DNA from: Candidatus Zixiibacteriota bacterium
GTDB lineage: Bacteria; Zixibacteria; MSB-5A5; GN15; FEB-12
Reading direction: 5' to 3'
DNA length: 8,128 nucleotides
Assembly (NCBI GenBank): GCA_030642845.1
Contig: DAOWMZ010000061.1
Coordinates: forward strand, 1 to 8,128
The notes beneath the pieces are model-generated. The model ran no database searches. It was not told the DNA's origin and was given only the letters and a program-made list of their open reading frames with translations. Below are positions 7,203 to 8,128 of this stretch, piece by piece; positions within the stretch are counted from its first letter, which is position 1, and each line of letters opens with the position of its first letter. The position numbers and the translations under genes are program-made.

Positions 7203-7242
7203 CATCTTTCCGTACCCCCTAATATTCCATCCTTGTACCCCC
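7203..7242. promoter_or_regulatory. Imperfect direct repeat with core GTACCCCC (possible operator)
   Basis: CATCTTTCCGTACCCCC (7203-7219) and CATCCTTGTACCCCC (7228-7242) differ by one substitution and a two-base gap. The GTACCCCC cores are identical and 23 bases apart, about two helical turns. They sit 23-62 bases upstream of the KamA-like ATG, between the ribosome-binding site and any promoter, where a regulator could bind DNA or leader RNA. The repeat is seen directly; a regulatory role is inferred. Confidence 0.4.
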
Positions 7243-7406
7243 GGGTATTCATATAAAAGACTTAATTTCAACTGTATTACATAATGATGAGATTTATGGC
7301 TTATAAACGTCCCGCTAAAAAGGAACACAACCAGTAATCAACAAGCAGAAATTATTCTATGTACTTAATTTAATATAATAATTTATTTCTTAAGATGCAA
7401 GCAAAG

Positions 7407-7449
7407 AAAAAAATATACATTGCTATAACATGGATATATCAGTATATTT
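7407..7449 (-). terminator. Weak possible terminator after the EamA transporter
   Basis: In the transporter's sense, AAATATAC (7449-7442) and GTATATTT (7418-7411) form an eight-pair stem around a 23-base loop, followed by more Ts (7410-7407). The stem is almost all A/T and the loop is long, so efficiency would be poor. It is the only terminator-like structure in the 290-base gap 7181-7470. The rest of that gap is A/T-rich; I see no gene and no convincing promoter in it. Confidence 0.25.
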
Positions 7450-7470
7450 AAGGATGTGCTTTTTGTACAA

Positions 7471-8128
7471 TCATTTCTCAATTACCATTAAAACACTAAA
7501 TAAGATCATCGTGGCTCCCAATACTACTCCACCTGAAAGTGTTTCGCTAAAACCTGCTACCCCAATTAATATGCTGACAATAGGAGATACAAAAGTAATT
7601 AGTGATACAACTACCGCTTTGGTGCGAGCCAATAACCAGTAATAGCCAAAAAAAGCTGTTACAGTTCCCAAAATTGCAAGATATAGAATTGACCAGATTG
7701 TTTCAGGGACTATTTGAAAATCATGTATATCTTCAAAGATAATCGCCGCTATCAATAAGGGGATTAAGCCAAGAGTCATCTGAATTGCCAGAGTTACGAT
7801 AATATTCTTTCCCTGAATACTTTGTCTAATTAAAACAGTAGAGTACGAAGCTGAAAACGAAGCAGCAAGAGCAAGCAATACTCCAATAAACATAAATTGT
7901 GATATTTGCAGAGACTCATAAGAAATGACGACAATTCCCAAAAAGCCTAAAACCAATCCCCCCCATGAAATTGGATTGACTTTTTCGTCTTTTAACAATT
8001 TCAATGATATTAAAGCGACAAATAACGGAAACGATGCAAACAATACTGCAGTCATGGCGGAATTTATATACTGCTCGGCTATATAGATCAATGCATAACT
8101 AATCCCATAGGCAAATAATCCGGGATAC
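7471..8128 (-). CDS. EamA/DMT-family membrane transporter, 5' end cut off
   Basis: The C-terminal 218 residues of an inner-membrane protein of the drug/metabolite transporter superfamily (EamA, formerly DUF6) are visible; the frame stays open to the right edge of the window. The visible part holds the end of the first EamA repeat (SAMTAVLFASFPLFVALIS, then the DEK loop and the next helix GGLVLGFLGIVVISY) and the whole second repeat. The second runs from IGVLLALAASFSASYSTVLIRQ through YLAILGTVTAFFGYYWLL and SLITFVSPIVSILIGVAGFSETLS to the last helix ending VIEK. The alternation of about seven hydrophobic helices and the conserved P in FVSP and E in FSETLS fit the family. Such proteins export amino acids, metabolites or drugs; the substrate cannot be read from sequence. 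A TTG at 8091 is in frame but is internal, because it interrupts a conserved helix. The next gene begins 290 bases downstream, so it is probably a separate transcription unit. Confidence 0.93.
   Translation of the reverse strand, partial: YPGLFAYGISYALIYIAEQYINSAMTAVLFASFPLFVALISLKLLKDEKVNPISWGGLVLGFLGIVVISYESLQISQFMFIGVLLALAASFSASYSTVLIRQSIQGKNIIVTLAIQMTLGLIPLLIAAIIFEDIHDFQIVPETIWSILYLAILGTVTAFFGYYWLLARTKAVVVSLITFVSPIVSILIGVAGFSETLSGGVVLGATMILFSVLMVIEK

Noticed and set aside
7181..7252. N-terminal extension of the KamA-like protein to the ATG at 7252
   Set aside because: The extra 24 residues translate the perfect AAAGGAGG site and the direct repeat, and are rich in Gly and charged residues, unlike the family's N-terminus.
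7253..7320. Promoter for the KamA-like gene (TATATG near 7250, TTGAAA near 7268)
   Set aside because: The spacing between the two hexamers is only about 10 bases, and no good alternative -35 is present in this A/T-rich stretch.

Overview
This is a housekeeping stretch of a diderm (outer-membrane) bacterium with an AT-rich genome. All six genes lie on the minus strand, so transcription runs from right to left. The Lnt-type apolipoprotein N-acyltransferase implies an outer membrane with lipoproteins. The secreted propeller protein, the archaeal-type phosphoglycerate mutase and an uncharacterised KamA-like radical SAM enzyme together suggest an uncultivated lineage around the FCB (Bacteroidetes/Chlorobi-like) groups. 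That placement is an inference, and no phylogenetic marker is present to settle it.

In transcription order: (1) 8128-7471, the C-terminal 218 codons of an EamA/DMT-type membrane transporter, cut by the window edge; (2) 7180-6005, a KamA-family radical SAM protein whose start is fixed by a perfect Shine-Dalgarno sequence and which lacks the substrate-lysine-binding aspartates; (3) 5932-4880, purM of purine synthesis; (4) 4838-3603, apgM, the cofactor-independent phosphoglycerate mutase of glycolysis, 41 bases behind purM; (5) a 303-base gap (3300-3602) that holds a G+C-rich cluster of five different hairpins; (6) 3299-1797, lnt; (7) 1789-1, a secreted beta-propeller protein starting 7 bases after lnt and running off the left edge.

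purM and apgM, possibly with the KamA-like gene 72 bases upstream, look co-transcribed. lnt and the propeller gene form a second tight pair. The window shows no shared pathway between the two groups: purine synthesis and glycolysis on one side, envelope biogenesis on the other.

No CRISPR array, transposase, tRNA, rRNA or obvious novel multi-gene system is visible. The points worth a second look are the hairpin cluster at 3391-3575, a possible CTG start for lnt, the altered active site of the KamA-like enzyme, and a GTACCCCC direct repeat ahead of that enzyme.
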